From: Boseongicola sp.
Lineage (GTDB): Bacteria; Pseudomonadota; Alphaproteobacteria; Rhodobacterales; Rhodobacteraceae
DNA length: 63,097 nucleotides
Direction of reading: 5' to 3'
NCBI GenBank assembly: GCA_028818055.1
Contig: JAPPOI010000431.1
Coordinates: 1-63,097, forward strand
Positions 26,105 through 36,763 of the stretch are shown piece by piece. The first letter of the stretch is position 1; the number at the start of each line of letters is the position of its first letter. Both the position numbers and the translations under genes were made by a program. The notes under the pieces were generated by a model. That model was not told where the DNA came from and searched no databases. It saw nothing but the letters and a program-made list of their open reading frames with translations.

Positions 26105-29084
26105 ATCGCAAGATACCCCTCGCATCTTCGCCGTCTCGCCCGGAGCGGACTTTCCGCGTGCAATCGTGGGCGAAGTTCTAGACCGCTATAAAGATCAACC
26201 ACCTGATGCGCTGGCGCGGTGTCTCATACTGGTAAACACAGAACGAATGCGCAGGCGCATGACTGATCTTTTTTGTGCAGGCGCGCCGCTTCTCTTGCCG
26301 AAAATCGCGCTTGTCTCGCAGCTTTCGGAGCTCGTTCCCGAAGCGGATATCCCGCCACCCATTTCTCCTTTGGAGCGGAAGCTTGAAATCGCGCGACTTG
26401 TTCGCGGTTTATTGCAGGTCAACGATGCCATGGCTCCGGAAAGCGCCGTTTTTGATCTGTCTGACAGTCTCGCCAAGCTGATTGACGAGATGCAAAGTGA
26501 GGGCGTCTCTGCCGATGACGTTGCCGGCCTGGATGTGGGGTTGGCGTCCGAACACTGGCGGCAGTCGCAGTCGTTTTTGGCGATTGTCGGTCAGTACTTG
26601 GAAGCAGCGAAGACCACCGGCCGTGACCCCGAAGCACGGCAGCGACAGGCAGCGAACGCCCTAACAAACAGATGGAGCGAAAACCCTCCGGCAACACCAG
26701 TTTTGCTGGTCGGGTCCACCGGTTCCCGGGGAACAACTTTTTCCCTCATGCAGTCGATCAGCCGATTGCCACAGGGCGCAGTTATTCTTCCCGGCTTTGA
26801 TCGCGACATGCCCGTCCCGGTTTGGCGCGATCTCATTTCACAATCGGACCACGGCAAACTGCAGGATCACCCCCAGGCCCGTTTCGCGAAGTTATTGAAG
26901 TCGCTGGAACTAGAGATCAGCGACGTGTCCGACTGGCCTTCGAAAGCGCCAGATAGCGCTAGAAATGCCCTGATTTCGCTTTCTATGCGCCCTGCCCCGG
27001 TGACCAGTCAGTGGCGGACTGATGGACCAGGTCTGGGAGATTTGCGTGACGGCACGCAAAACATAAGTCTGATTGAAGCCGAAACGCCTCGGTTTGAAGC
27101 TGTAGCGATCGCTGCCGCGATGCGCGATGCCGTGGGCCGCGGCAAAACAGTTGCTTTGGTAACGCCCGACCGGACATTGGGTCGACGCGTTACCGCCGCG
27201 TTGGGTCGTTGGAATATCATTCCAGACGACAGCGCTGGACGACCTCTTAACCTTTCGCCGCCGGGGCGGCTTTTGCGCTTCATAGCGCGCATGGCTGGTG
27301 CCGAAGTTCAGGCAGAAGACGCGATTATTGCGCTCAAGCATCCGTTGGCGCACACGGGGGGCAATTCCCGCAACGAACACGCGAGACTTACCAACGAGCT
27401 TGAGATTTTTCTGCGAAAGAAGTCTCTAACTTGGCTAAATCGGGCGATTTTGGATGATTTCCTGAAAGAACAATCGACGGCAAGTGATTGGACGAACTGG
27501 CTTTGCGATTGGCTCCTGAGTTGTGAGAACCAGGCTCCGACTTCGTTGGGTGCATTGGCAAAACACCATCGGTTTTTGACCGAGCAACTTTGTCAAGGAA
27601 GCGAACAAGCTGAAGGTACCGGTGAACTCTGGGAAAAAGAAGCCGGCGAGAAGACTAAGGCGATCATCGAAAGCCTGGCCGAGGTCGCGGACATGCCGGC
27701 GTCTCTGCGAGAGTATCAGCAAGTTTTGGATCAGCTCCTTGCTGCCGAAAACACCCGCGAAACCGAGATCAGCCGAGCAGATGTTATGATCTGGGGCACA
27801 CTCGAGGCGCGCGTCCAAGGTGCAGACTTAGTAATCCTTGGGGGTCTGAATGAGGGCGTTTGGCCGTCTGCACCCGACCCTGACCCTTGGCTAAGTAGAG
27901 ACATGCGGCGCCGTGTCCGGCTGTTATCTCCAGATCGGTTGATTGGCTTGTCTGCGCATGACTACCAACAGGCCGCGGCAGCGCCCGAGGTTATTCTGTC
28001 GCGCTCGCGTCGCGACGAAGAGGCGGAGGCCGTACCGGCTAGGTGGTTGAATAGACTGACCAATCTTCTGGATGGTCTTCCCGAACAAAACGGCGAAGCT
28101 GCCCTTGCTGCTATGCGCGATCGTGGCAAACGATTTACGCAATTTGCGCAAACTGTCGATCAGCCCGAGAAAAGGATTCAGCCTGAATTACGCCCCTGCC
28201 CTGCTCCGCCAGTTTCAAAACGTCCACGCCAATTATCCGTCACAGATGTTGAGCGTCTGATCCGGGATCCATATGCGATCTATGCCAAGCACGTTCTCAG
28301 GCTGAAGCCACTTTCGGGCCTTCGCCCTGATCCAAACGCAGCTATGCGCGGAACGGTTTTCCATCAAGTCATGAAAGAGTTCATGGACCAATCCCCGTTT
28401 GCATCGACTTTGGAGACGGAACAGGCGCTTTTGGCGACAGCTCATTCGGTAATCTGGAGAATGGTGCCAATCCCGAATGTTCGCGCCAGCTGGTTTGGTC
28501 ACATCGGAGCTATCGCAGCGCGGATTTCAGAAGAAGAAGAATATCGATCAACAATCGGCGCGCCAGTTGAAAGCGAAGTCCGAGGAAATCTTCAATTGCC
28601 CGAAGCTTCGTTTGCCATTACCGGCCGCGCAGACCGCATCGATCGGCTAAATGACGGCACGTTGGCGGTTTACGACTACAAAACCGGCCAGCCACCAACG
28701 ATTAAGCAAGTGCGTGAATACGCTCTGCAGCTCTTGCTCGAAGCAATCATTGCTGAGGGCGGAGGATTTGAAGGCGTTCCGGCCGAGAGGGTTTCGAAGG
28801 CCGGCTACATCACGTTAAGCCGTTCGGCAGCCAATGTTGAATTCGAGTTACGGGAGCATCGTAAGTTTTCAAGTGCTGGGGAAGAGATCGACTCATTCGA
28901 CTTCCAAACAGTCTCTATTAAGGCGAATTTGCTACGACTCATAGAACATTATGACCAAGCAGGCCGCGGCTACGTCGCCCGCCGCTCGGTTGAAAAACAG
29001 CTGTTCGAAGGCGACTACGATCATCTTTCAAGATATGGCGAATGGGACGACACGATGCGGTCGGAAACTCTGGTGGTATCGTAA
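26097..29084 (+). CDS. addB: Double-strand break repair protein AddB
   Basis: Subunit of 995 residues of the AddAB helicase-nuclease that resects DNA ends for RecA. The N-terminal two-thirds resemble a degenerate UvrD-type helicase without intact ATP-binding motifs (VLLVGSTGSRGTTFSLM is loop-like only), as known for alphaproteobacterial AddB. The C-terminus carries a RecB-type nuclease: RQLSVTDVERLIRDPYAIYAKH near 710, and GRADRIDRL...VYDYKTGQPP near 840-865 with the D...DYK catalytic pattern. It overlaps murU by 8 bp and addA by one base, so AddB and AddA are made from the same mRNA. Confidence 0.94.
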   Translation: MFESQDTPRIFAVSPGADFPRAIVGEVLDRYKDQPPDALARCLILVNTERMRRRMTDLFCAGAPLLLPKIALVSQLSELVPEADIPPPISPLERKLEIARLVRGLLQVNDAMAPESAVFDLSDSLAKLIDEMQSEGVSADDVAGLDVGLASEHWRQSQSFLAIVGQYLEAAKTTGRDPEARQRQAANALTNRWSENPPATPVLLVGSTGSRGTTFSLMQSISRLPQGAVILPGFDRDMPVPVWRDLISQSDHGKLQDHPQARFAKLLKSLELEISDVSDWPSKAPDSARNALISLSMRPAPVTSQWRTDGPGLGDLRDGTQNISLIEAETPRFEAVAIAAAMRDAVGRGKTVALVTPDRTLGRRVTAALGRWNIIPDDSAGRPLNLSPPGRLLRFIARMAGAEVQAEDAIIALKHPLAHTGGNSRNEHARLTNELEIFLRKKSLTWLNRAILDDFLKEQSTASDWTNWLCDWLLSCENQAPTSLGALAKHHRFLTEQLCQGSEQAEGTGELWEKEAGEKTKAIIESLAEVADMPASLREYQQVLDQLLAAENTRETEISRADVMIWGTLEARVQGADLVILGGLNEGVWPSAPDPDPWLSRDMRRRVRLLSPDRLIGLSAHDYQQAAAAPEVILSRSRRDEEAEAVPARWLNRLTNLLDGLPEQNGEAALAAMRDRGKRFTQFAQTVDQPEKRIQPELRPCPAPPVSKRPRQLSVTDVERLIRDPYAIYAKHVLRLKPLSGLRPDPNAAMRGTVFHQVMKEFMDQSPFASTLETEQALLATAHSVIWRMVPIPNVRASWFGHIGAIAARISEEEEYRSTIGAPVESEVRGNLQLPEASFAITGRADRIDRLNDGTLAVYDYKTGQPPTIKQVREYALQLLLEAIIAEGGGFEGVPAERVSKAGYITLSRSAANVEFELREHRKFSSAGEEIDSFDFQTVSIKANLLRLIEHYDQAGRGYVARRSVEKQLFEGDYDHLSRYGEWDDTMRSETLVVS

Positions 29085-32000
29085 TGCAGCTGGACGACGC
29101 CACCCTCGCCCAAGTCGACGCTGCCGACCCCTCTTCGTCCACCTGGCTGTCGGCAAATGCCGGCTCTGGAAAAACCCGCGTACTCACCGATCGCGTGGCC
29201 CGGCTATTGTTTGACGGAACTGACCCACAGAAAGTCCTTTGCCTGACGTATACGAAAGCCGCTGCTTCCGAGATGCAAAACCGGCTTTTCAAACGCTTGG
29301 GAAGCTGGGCGATGTTGGACGATGCCGCGCTAACTGAAACGCTGTCGGCCCTTGGAATTGCCAATGCGACGGACCTGGACAAGGCACGAACGCTGTTTGC
29401 ACGCGCCATAGACACGCCTGGCGGGCTTAAGATCCAGACCATCCATTCGTTTTGCTCTGCATTGCTCCGGCAGTTTCCTCTGGAAGCGGGAATAACTCCG
29501 AATTTCACCGAAATCGATGAGTCCATGCAAAGCGAGCTGATTGAAGTTGCGTTGGACCGGCTGGCAGAAAGTGGATCTTCGGCGTTCTCCGAGCTGGCGT
29601 TGCTGCACTCTTCGGATTCTGTTGTCAACCTTTGCCGAGACATTGTTCGTAATCAGGAAAGTTTTGCGCGCACATCGAAATCAAACGTGTTTGCAGAATT
29701 CAATCTGGAACCCGAATTTGATGAAAATGCCTTTGTTAGTGACTGTTTGTCGGTAGAAGATCTTCAGTTTTGCAAGTCGATGGCCCTGAGTCTTGAAGCT
29801 GGCAAATCCGAAGACATCAAAGCTTCGGCCGCTTTCAAAGCACTTCCAGATACTCCAAATGCGGGCACGCTCGAAACGTTGGGACGGCTCTTTGTTTATG
29901 ACAGCTCGACGAAGTCACCTGGGCTTCCAAAGACAAACAGACTGCCATCATCAGCGCTAAAAAAGGGCGCCCTCGCGGAGGTTACACCAAAGCTTCACGA
30001 GCTGATGGAACGGATCGCTGAGGCCTTTCCGACATTTCAAGCGGCGCGGATCGCATCCAAAACATGGGTTTTGCGTCACTTTGCCCAAGAGTTCCTCCCG
30101 CTCTATCAGCACGAGAAGGCCCAACGTGGATATTTGGACTTCGACGACTTGATCCTGAAAACACGGGATTTGTTGTCTGATGAAAGCTTTGCTTGGGTGC
30201 TTTACCGACTTGATGGCGGGATAGACCACATCCTCGTCGACGAAGCCCAGGACACCAGCCCAGCGCAGTGGCAGGTGATCGATGCCCTTTGCGCCGAAAT
30301 GGCCTCGGGCAAAGGCGCTCGTGACGATGTTGAGCGCACACTCTTCGTCGTGGGCGACAAAAAGCAATCAATTTACAGCTTTCAAGGCGCGGATGCGCGG
30401 ATGTTCAACGCTATGAACGACAAGTTTCGCAGTCAGATGGGCGGCGAGGCATTGCGTGACCGAGGTCTCCGATACTCGTTCCGATCGTCTCCCGCCATTT
30501 TGAAGGCTGTCGACGCTGTTTTCGAAGAAAATGCAGGGCTGGACGACGATCTGGATCACCGCGCCTACCATTCGGCTCTTCCCGGCCGCGTCGACCTTTG
30601 GGACATCGTCGAGCCGCCGGAGAAACCCGAGGAAGACGATTGGTTCGCACCTGTGGACCGGCCGTCCGAGAACTCTACACAGAATATCCTGGCACACGAC
30701 ATAGCTGCCAAAGTGGGCGACCTTCTTAAAACAGGCTCTATTCCGGCGGATTCCGGCGGTTTTCGCAGGATCCAGCCCGAAGATATCCTCATTCTTGTGC
30801 AAAGCCGAGGAGCACTGTTCAACAGCATCATTCGTGAGTGCAAGGCTATCGATATTCCGATTGCGGGCGCCGATCGGCTGAAGATAAACGCAGAGCTTGC
30901 GGTCCGTGATCTACTGGCTTTGTTGTCGGTGGTGTCGCTGCCCGAAGACGACTTGTCCCTTGCGACCGTCCTTCGATCACCACTTTTTGGATGGTCCGAA
31001 CAGGACCTTTACGATCTGGCACATCAGCGAGAGGGATATTTATGGGCCGAACTGCGTCGCCGAAAGAACGAATTCCCGTCAGCATACGACGAAATTGAGG
31101 AGCTTCGACGCCGTGCTGATTTTCTTCGCCCTTACGAAATGCTCGAATTCATTCTCGGATCGATGCGCGGTCGTCAAAAACTGACCGCAAGACTGGGCGC
31201 CGAAGCGGAAGACGGTATCGATGAGCTTTTGAATCAGGCGGTTTCTTATGAGCGAACCCAGGTACCCTCACTAACCGGGTTCGTCACAAAAATATCGAGT
31301 GAAATCATTGATATTAAGCGCGAAACCGACTCCTCGGGGCATCTTGTTCGCGTAATGACCGTTCACGGTGCGAAGGGTTTAGAGGCGCCAATTGTGATCC
31401 TGCCGCACACTGTTCGCGTGGGAAGGCCAGGTCATGCCAGTTTTGTTTTGAACAGAAATGGAAGCCCGATCTGGAATGCTGCAGGCAAGTTTGCCCCACA
31501 AATTGTCCAGGACGCTCAAGAAGACGCTGCGGCGGCGCAAAGTCAGGAAGACGAACGGCTTCTCTACGTTGCAATGACGCGCGCCGCCTATTGGTTCATT
31601 GGGGCAGGTGCCGGGTACACCCGCATGCCCAAGACAAATTGGCACCAGAAGATTGAGTCCGGCTTGAAGCGGGCAGGGGCGGGAACGGTCACCGAGAATG
31701 AGCGCGCATTCCTTCGCCTGTCTTTTGGAGAGTGGGAAGAGGCAAAGGACACACAAATTTCGAAAGAAGAGACTGTTTCACGGGTTTTTGCGGAAATTCC
31801 CTCAGGCGCTCCGGCGAATTTGCCCGCAAAACCAACGCTTCTTTCGCCGTCTGATCTTGGTGGCGCAAAGGCCCTCGCTTCATCTGACGTAATTCCACAA
31901 GATGGGCGCGCCTTCGGCACAACTCTTCACAAGTTGCTTGAGGTGCTGCCTGCTTGCGAGAGAGAAAAATGGCCCGCGATCGTCGAAAAGGTCGCAGGAC

Positions 32001-32404
32001 TTGAAGCTGACGACCCAAAGGAAGCGTCCCGGCTGCTTCGTGCGGTGTCAGACGTCGTCGATTTTGCACCAGACGTCTTCGTGCCCGATGCACTTGCCGA
32101 AGTTGACGTATTTGCGCACGCGCCATCATTGAAGTCAGGCCTGTTCGGTTCAGTCGATCGCCTGATTATCCGTGACGACATCATTCATTGCATCGATTTC
32201 AAATCCAACTCGATAATCCCAAAACATGCTAACGATGTGCCAGAAGGGATACTGCGACAAATGGGGGCGTATCTTGAAGCGTTGGAGGCCATATGGCCAG
32301 ACATGCCCATCAAGCTTGAAATCATTTGGACATCTGGACCTGAACGAATGGTGTTAGAACACGGCATCGTGAGGAACGCACTGGCGATGGCCACAACATC
32401 TTGA
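29084..32404 (+). CDS. addA: Double-strand break repair helicase-nuclease AddA
   Basis: Catalytic subunit of AddAB, 1106 residues. UvrD-type motifs are intact: Walker A SANAGSGKTRVLTDRVARLL at about 23-42, motif II LVDEAQDTSPAQWQVI, QSIYSFQGA, and motif V VMTVHGAKGLEAPIVILP. The C-terminal RecB nuclease domain is intact too (GLFGSVDRLII, then HCIDFKSNS). The start is the ATG at 29084 that overlaps the addB stop (TAATG); an in-frame ATG at 29042 inside addB is unlikely. The thioredoxin gene follows by 57 bp. Confidence 0.95.
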   Translation: MQLDDATLAQVDAADPSSSTWLSANAGSGKTRVLTDRVARLLFDGTDPQKVLCLTYTKAAASEMQNRLFKRLGSWAMLDDAALTETLSALGIANATDLDKARTLFARAIDTPGGLKIQTIHSFCSALLRQFPLEAGITPNFTEIDESMQSELIEVALDRLAESGSSAFSELALLHSSDSVVNLCRDIVRNQESFARTSKSNVFAEFNLEPEFDENAFVSDCLSVEDLQFCKSMALSLEAGKSEDIKASAAFKALPDTPNAGTLETLGRLFVYDSSTKSPGLPKTNRLPSSALKKGALAEVTPKLHELMERIAEAFPTFQAARIASKTWVLRHFAQEFLPLYQHEKAQRGYLDFDDLILKTRDLLSDESFAWVLYRLDGGIDHILVDEAQDTSPAQWQVIDALCAEMASGKGARDDVERTLFVVGDKKQSIYSFQGADARMFNAMNDKFRSQMGGEALRDRGLRYSFRSSPAILKAVDAVFEENAGLDDDLDHRAYHSALPGRVDLWDIVEPPEKPEEDDWFAPVDRPSENSTQNILAHDIAAKVGDLLKTGSIPADSGGFRRIQPEDILILVQSRGALFNSIIRECKAIDIPIAGADRLKINAELAVRDLLALLSVVSLPEDDLSLATVLRSPLFGWSEQDLYDLAHQREGYLWAELRRRKNEFPSAYDEIEELRRRADFLRPYEMLEFILGSMRGRQKLTARLGAEAEDGIDELLNQAVSYERTQVPSLTGFVTKISSEIIDIKRETDSSGHLVRVMTVHGAKGLEAPIVILPHTVRVGRPGHASFVLNRNGSPIWNAAGKFAPQIVQDAQEDAAAAQSQEDERLLYVAMTRAAYWFIGAGAGYTRMPKTNWHQKIESGLKRAGAGTVTENERAFLRLSFGEWEEAKDTQISKEETVSRVFAEIPSGAPANLPAKPTLLSPSDLGGAKALASSDVIPQDGRAFGTTLHKLLEVLPACEREKWPAIVEKVAGLEADDPKEASRLLRAVSDVVDFAPDVFVPDALAEVDVFAHAPSLKSGLFGSVDRLIIRDDIIHCIDFKSNSIIPKHANDVPEGILRQMGAYLEALEAIWPDMPIKLEIIWTSGPERMVLEHGIVRNALAMATTS

Positions 32405-32461
32405 CGTTGGGCCTTCCTGTTCCTAATTTCCGACTCTCGCCACCGCGCCAAGGAGATGAAC

Positions 32462-32782
32462 ATGGCAACCGTAGCTGTCACTGACGACACATTTGACGCC
32501 GAAGTCCGCCAGTCGGATGTACCGGTTGTCGTGGACTTTTGGGCCGAATGGTGTGGTCCATGCAAGATGATTGGCCCGGCTCTGGAAGAGCTAAGCGACG
32601 AATACGGCGGCCAGGTTAAGATTGCCAAGGTCAACGTCGACGAAAATCCAAATTCGCCGGCGCAACTGGGCGTTCGCGGCATTCCTGCGCTCTTCCTTTT
32701 CAAGGACGGCGAAGTCGTTTCGAACAAAACCGGCGCAGCACCCAAGGCCGCACTTAAAGGTTGGATCGACGACTCAATCTAA
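32462..32782 (+). CDS. trxA: Thioredoxin
   Basis: Cytosolic dithiol reductant of 106 residues with the active site WCGPC (Cys31, Cys34), VDFWAEW ahead of it, and the cis-proline segment [16 protein letters not shown]. The ATG at 32462 is chosen because AGGAG lies six bases ahead; the ATG at 32456 overlaps that sequence. The addAB-trxA order is common in alphaproteobacteria. A strong factor-independent terminator follows at 32805, which ends this transcription unit. Confidence 0.97.
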   Translation: MATVAVTDDTFDAEVRQSDVPVVVDFWAEWCGPCKMIGPALEELSDEYGGQVKIAKVNVDENPNSPAQLGVRGIPALFLFKDGEVVSNKTGAAPKAALKGWIDDSI

Positions 32783-32804
32783 AAGGCTGTAAACACGGCT
32801 TTCC

Positions 32805-32833
32805 AAAGGGCGCTTTTCGCGCCCTTTTGTTTT
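32805..32833 (+). terminator. Rho-independent terminator after trxA
   Basis: AAAGGGCGC (32805-32813) and GCGCCCTTT (32819-32827) form a perfect 9-bp stem with the 5-base loop TTTTC, followed by TTGTTTT. It lies 22 bp after the trxA stop and separates the tsaE-to-trxA run from hslVU. Confidence 0.85.
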
Positions 32834-32860
32834 GCGGACCAAGGGGCAAGTTTTCAAAGC

Positions 32861-32890
32861 CTTGCAGTTCGACTTATGCCGCCGCATATA
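32861..32890 (+). promoter_or_regulatory. RpoH-like heat-shock promoter of hslVU
   Basis: CTTGCA (32861-32866), a 15-base spacer and CCGCATATA (32882-32890) resemble the sigma-32 pattern CTTGAA / CCCCATnT. It ends 24 bp before the hslV start, and hslVU belongs to the heat-shock regulon in many bacteria. A similar element precedes hrcA-grpE at 54383. Confidence 0.5.
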
Positions 32891-32914
32891 GCCTTCAACG
32901 TGAAGGAGACGCGC

Positions 32915-33463
32915 ATGTCTGAAGAATTTCCTGGCTGGCATGGCACGACGATCATCGGCGTCCGAAAGGGCGGACAAGTTGTGATTGCCGGAGACGGCCA
33001 GGTGAGCCTTGGTCAGACGGTTATCAAGGGCACCGCCAAAAAAGTTCGTAAACTTAGCCCGGGCGGATATGACATTATTGCCGGATTTGCTGGCTCGACC
33101 GCCGATGCGTTCACGCTGCTTGAACGCCTCGAAGCAAAGCTCGAGGCTACTCCGGGTCAGCTTCAGCGCGCTGCCGTTGAATTGGCCAAGGATTGGCGAA
33201 CCGACAAGTACCTTCAGAAATTGGAAGCGATGCTCATCGTAACGGACGGGACCGAGCTTTATGTTGTGACTGGGGCAGGGGACGTCCTTGAGCCGGAACA
33301 CGATGTGACTGCAATCGGATCGGGTGGGAATTATGCGCTCGCCGCCGGACGCGCGCTAATGGACAGCGACCTTGATGCCGAAGCCATTGCTCGCAAGGCC
33401 ATGGCCATCGCAGCAGACATCTGCGTATTTACAAATGGAAACCTAACGGTCGAAGCACTTTAG
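32915..33463 (+). CDS. hslV: ATP-dependent protease subunit HslV (ClpQ)
   Basis: Proteasome-like peptidase of 182 residues that forms double hexamers with HslU. The start [10 protein letters not shown] is a short propeptide; processing exposes Thr11 ([20 protein letters not shown]), the catalytic nucleophile. [22 protein letters not shown] and [15 protein letters not shown] are typical. GAAGGAG precedes the ATG at 32915. hslU follows by 131 bp. A heat-shock-type promoter lies just upstream. Confidence 0.97.
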   Translation: MSEEFPGWHGTTIIGVRKGGQVVIAGDGQVSLGQTVIKGTAKKVRKLSPGGYDIIAGFAGSTADAFTLLERLEAKLEATPGQLQRAAVELAKDWRTDKYLQKLEAMLIVTDGTELYVVTGAGDVLEPEHDVTAIGSGGNYALAAGRALMDSDLDAEAIARKAMAIAADICVFTNGNLTVEAL

Positions 33464-33594
33464 CGAACCGGCTCTTACAATCGGCGAAACAAAAAAGGCC
33501 TAATAGCAGCGCAAAAATGGAGCACGAACGGCTCGTTGCTCATCTTAAGTAAGCCCCGCGTCACACGCCCAACAACCCTGTATCTGGAACTGGT

Positions 33595-34905
33595 ATGACA
33601 GACCTGACCCCCCGCGAAATCGTATCCGAGCTTGATCGCTTCATTGTCGGCCAAAAAGACGCCAAGCGTGCTGTCGCCGTGGCGTTGCGCAATCGCTGGC
33701 GCCGTAAGCAGCTGGATGATGATCTCCGAGACGAAGTGTATCCGAAGAACATTCTAATGATCGGGCCCACGGGCGTCGGTAAGACCGAGATTTCCCGGCG
33801 TCTGGCCAAGTTAGCAAAAGCTCCGTTTCTAAAGGTCGAGGCGACAAAGTTCACGGAAGTTGGTTATGTTGGCCGCGACGTAGAACAGATTGTCCGGGAT
33901 CTTGTTGAAGCCGCGATCACAATGACCCGCGAACATATGCGCGACGATGTGAAGGCCAACGCTCACAAGGCTGCGGAAGACCGGGTTCTTGCTGCAATTG
34001 CGGGCGAAAATGCACGCGAGCAAACCCTCGAGATGTTCCGCAACAAACTCAAAAAGGGCGAGCTGGACGACACAATTATCGAACTCGATATTCAGGACAC
34101 ATCAAATCCGTTGCAGGGTTTTGAGATGCCGGGAATGCCTCCGGGGCAGGGTGGCGTTGGAATTGATTTAGGCTCGATTTTTGGCAAGGGATTCCCAGGC
34201 CGCACTGTGCGAAAGAAGATGACCGTCGCCCAAAGCTACGAGGTTTTAATCGGCGAAGAGGCCGACAAGCTTCTTGATGATGAAACGGTAACAAAATCTG
34301 CTCTATCTGCGGTCGAACAGAACGGAATCGTGTTTCTTGATGAAATTGACAAGGTCACGGCTCGGTCAGAAACCCGCGGTGCCGACGTTTCGCGTGAAGG
34401 CGTTCAACGTGACTTGCTTCCTTTGATCGAAGGCACAACCGTCAGCACAAAACACGGACCCGTCAAAACGGACCACATTCTCTTCATCGCGTCGGGCGCG
34501 TTTCACATAGCAAAGCCATCTGACCTACTGCCAGAGCTTCAGGGGCGTTTACCGATCCGCGTGAATTTACGCGCGCTGACTGAGGAAGACTTCGTACGAA
34601 TCCTCACCGAAACCGATAACGCTTTGACCCGCCAGTACACGGCGCTCATGGGAACCGAAGAAGTGGTGGTCTCGTTCACCGAAGATGGCATAGCGGCACT
34701 GGCGCACATTGCTGCCGAGGTAAATCAATCGGTCGAGAATATTGGTGCTCGTCGTCTTTACACTGTGATGGAGCGTGTCTTCGAAGAACTCTCGTTCACC
34801 GCTCCGGATCGCGGCGGCGAAGAGGTCACCGTAGACAAGGCATTTGTCGAAACGAACCTCGGCGAGCTTATGGGTGCGTCGGACATGAGCCGTTACGTTC
34901 TCTAG
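33595..34905 (+). CDS. hslU: ATP-dependent protease ATPase subunit HslU (ClpY)
   Basis: AAA+ unfoldase of 436 residues that feeds HslV. Walker A GPTGVGKT is at 57-64, [15 protein letters not shown] is the substrate-gripping pore region, and [11 protein letters not shown] is Walker B. The I-domain lies between, about 105-235. The [20 protein letters not shown] and sensor-2 [12 protein letters not shown] segments follow, with the C-terminal DMSRYVL tail that docks into HslV. Length is normal. It is preceded by a gene-free 131 bp without a clear separate promoter. Confidence 0.97.
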   Translation: MTDLTPREIVSELDRFIVGQKDAKRAVAVALRNRWRRKQLDDDLRDEVYPKNILMIGPTGVGKTEISRRLAKLAKAPFLKVEATKFTEVGYVGRDVEQIVRDLVEAAITMTREHMRDDVKANAHKAAEDRVLAAIAGENAREQTLEMFRNKLKKGELDDTIIELDIQDTSNPLQGFEMPGMPPGQGGVGIDLGSIFGKGFPGRTVRKKMTVAQSYEVLIGEEADKLLDDETVTKSALSAVEQNGIVFLDEIDKVTARSETRGADVSREGVQRDLLPLIEGTTVSTKHGPVKTDHILFIASGAFHIAKPSDLLPELQGRLPIRVNLRALTEEDFVRILTETDNALTRQYTALMGTEEVVVSFTEDGIAALAHIAAEVNQSVENIGARRLYTVMERVFEELSFTAPDRGGEEVTVDKAFVETNLGELMGASDMSRYVL

Positions 34906-34956
34906 CCGCTTTTCCAGCACAGCGGTGTCAGTTATTGAGCACTTAGGGGGTTCCGC

Positions 34957-36054
34957 GTGCTCCATTTACGATCCTTGGTTTTTGTTGGCGTCGCTGCGGT
35001 ACTGTCCGCCTGCAGCAATGGCAACAGTTTGAAATTGGTGCCGGACGGCACTGAGGTCGGTGCGCTGTCTGAGGTTTTCGTCGCGACAAACCGCGCCCAG
35101 ATTTCCGGGCCTGAGCAATATGTCCGAAACGATAGTACAGAGTACCTAAAGCTCGTGGCGAGAATTCCGCCAAACCGATCCGCGGGTGAGCTCACATTGC
35201 CTGGACGCGAAATAAATGCGGACGAACACTTTCTGGCACAGTCGATTTCAAAGCACCCTACCGCCGAACATCACATTCGTGACCTTCGCAAGTCGCTTAT
35301 GCGCAGACCTGCAAATGCGCGCGAAGTCGTTCTTTTCGTGCACGGCTATTACACCAATTTTGCCTATGGTGTGATGCGGGTCGCTCAACTTGATCACGAC
35401 CTGAAGTATCCCGGAGCGGTCACCCACTTTTCATGGCCCAGCGCCGGGCGCCCGTTGGGATACGGTTATGATCGTGACAGTGTGCTGTTCTCTCGTGACG
35501 CGCTGGAATCCTACATTCGAGACTTGGCAAAAACCGGCGTCCGGGTGTTGCTGGTCGGGCATTCTATGGGCGCACAGCTCTCGGTCGAGGCGATACGTCA
35601 AATAGAGTTGAAAACCCCGGGTTGGAGTAAGCGAAATTTAAGCGGTGTCGTTCTGTTGTCGCCCGACATCGACATAGATGTTTTCCGCAGCCAGACTTCT
35701 GCAATCGCGCAGATGCCAGAGCCTTTCATCATCTTCGTGTCTGACAAGGATCGGGTGTTGGATCTTTCGGCCTTCATTACTGGAGAGCGCGAGCGTCTTG
35801 GCAACTTGAGCGATGCTTCCCGCTTGTCTGAAATTCAAGTGACGCTGATGGATGTCACAAACTTCAATAATGGTTTGGGCCACTTCAATGTCGGAACTTC
35901 CGAGGGGCTCATGAGCATTCTTCGAGAGCTTCCTCAGCTGGATTCGACGTTTGCGGGCAATGTCACAGGTGGCGAGACGTTTCGATACGGCGCTGTCATG
36001 ACAATTCAGAATGTGACCAGCATTATTCTTTCACCGATCTCCGCTTTGCCGTAG
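34957..36054 (+). CDS. Alpha/beta-hydrolase lipoprotein (DUF900 type)
   Basis: Protein of 365 residues with a lipoprotein signal (hydrophobic 6-18, lipobox LSAC with Cys19), so it is probably anchored in the envelope. From about 120 it has the DUF900 alpha/beta-hydrolase core: VLFVHGYYTNFAYGV, then FSWPSAG, the nucleophile elbow LLVGHSMGAQLSVEA (catalytic Ser), VLLSPDIDIDVFRS with an acid candidate, and a late NGLGHFNV histidine. The triad is therefore complete. Such proteins are putative esterases; no substrate is known. The start is GTG at 34957 with AGGGGG ahead. Confidence 0.87.
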   Translation: MLHLRSLVFVGVAAVLSACSNGNSLKLVPDGTEVGALSEVFVATNRAQISGPEQYVRNDSTEYLKLVARIPPNRSAGELTLPGREINADEHFLAQSISKHPTAEHHIRDLRKSLMRRPANAREVVLFVHGYYTNFAYGVMRVAQLDHDLKYPGAVTHFSWPSAGRPLGYGYDRDSVLFSRDALESYIRDLAKTGVRVLLVGHSMGAQLSVEAIRQIELKTPGWSKRNLSGVVLLSPDIDIDVFRSQTSAIAQMPEPFIIFVSDKDRVLDLSAFITGERERLGNLSDASRLSEIQVTLMDVTNFNNGLGHFNVGTSEGLMSILRELPQLDSTFAGNVTGGETFRYGAVMTIQNVTSIILSPISALP

Positions 36055-36118
36055 CTTGCAACCAGTATGGCGGATGACATTGTGCCTGATCCGCAATTCA
36101 CCAAATTGGATTTTTTCG

Positions 36119-36754
36119 ATGTACGCTCAAGAAGCATTCAGAGAAGATCGTGTGGATGTTTTATCTGATGCGATCAGAGACATTCGTTTTGCTGCGTTGG
36201 TTTCGACAACAAGTGAAGGGATGTTCGCATCCCATGTTCCGATGGAGTTCCGGCAAGATGGTGAGTCAGTTTATCTGCAAACTCACTTAGCGCGTCCAAA
36301 CCCACATTGGCGTGCACTTGGCGACGGCGCGGACACGATTGCAATTTTCCAAGGCCCTCAGTCGTACATTACCCCGTCGTGGTACGCTTCGAAAAAGGAG
36401 CATGGCAAAGTTGTACCGACTTGGGCGTATATTGCCGTTCACGCGCATGGCTCAGCACGAACGGTGGAAGATGATAGCTGGCTACTGCGTCATCTCAACG
36501 CAATGACGAACGCAAATGAAATCAGCCAATCAGAGCCGTGGAAGGTCGACGATGCGCCAGAGCGTTTCATCGGCTCGCTATCTCGAGGAATTGTAGGGGT
36601 TGAGATGAAGGTCTCTCGCCTCGAAGGGAGCTGGAAGATCAACCAGAACAAAAGCGAAGGCGACGTCGCCGGCACCTACGAGGGGCTTTTGCAAGCTGGT
36701 GAAGACGGGCGGGCATTGGCGCAAGCCTTGCAGGAACGTTTGTTAACGGAATGA
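36119..36754 (+). CDS. PaiB-family FMN-binding protein
   Basis: Split-barrel flavin-binding protein of 211 residues. Characteristic PaiB segments are AALVSTTSEGMFASHVPM near the N-terminus, LQTHLARPNPHW, QSYITPSWYASKKEHGKVVPTWAY and GIVGVEMKVSRLEGSWKINQN. PaiB of Bacillus is described as a negative regulator of protease and sporulation genes, but most members are probably FMN-dependent enzymes or stress proteins. The start ATG at 36119 begins the domain directly; the open frame upstream to 36056 is not needed. The MFS gene begins 9 bp after it, so they are likely co-transcribed. Confidence 0.88.
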   Translation: MYAQEAFREDRVDVLSDAIRDIRFAALVSTTSEGMFASHVPMEFRQDGESVYLQTHLARPNPHWRALGDGADTIAIFQGPQSYITPSWYASKKEHGKVVPTWAYIAVHAHGSARTVEDDSWLLRHLNAMTNANEISQSEPWKVDDAPERFIGSLSRGIVGVEMKVSRLEGSWKINQNKSEGDVAGTYEGLLQAGEDGRALAQALQERLLTE

Positions 36755-36763
36755 AGCCAGCAA

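Noticed and set aside
31780-31800. GTTTCACGG resembling half a parS
   Set aside because: Only one arm matches; the second half of the palindrome is missing, and it lies in addA coding sequence.
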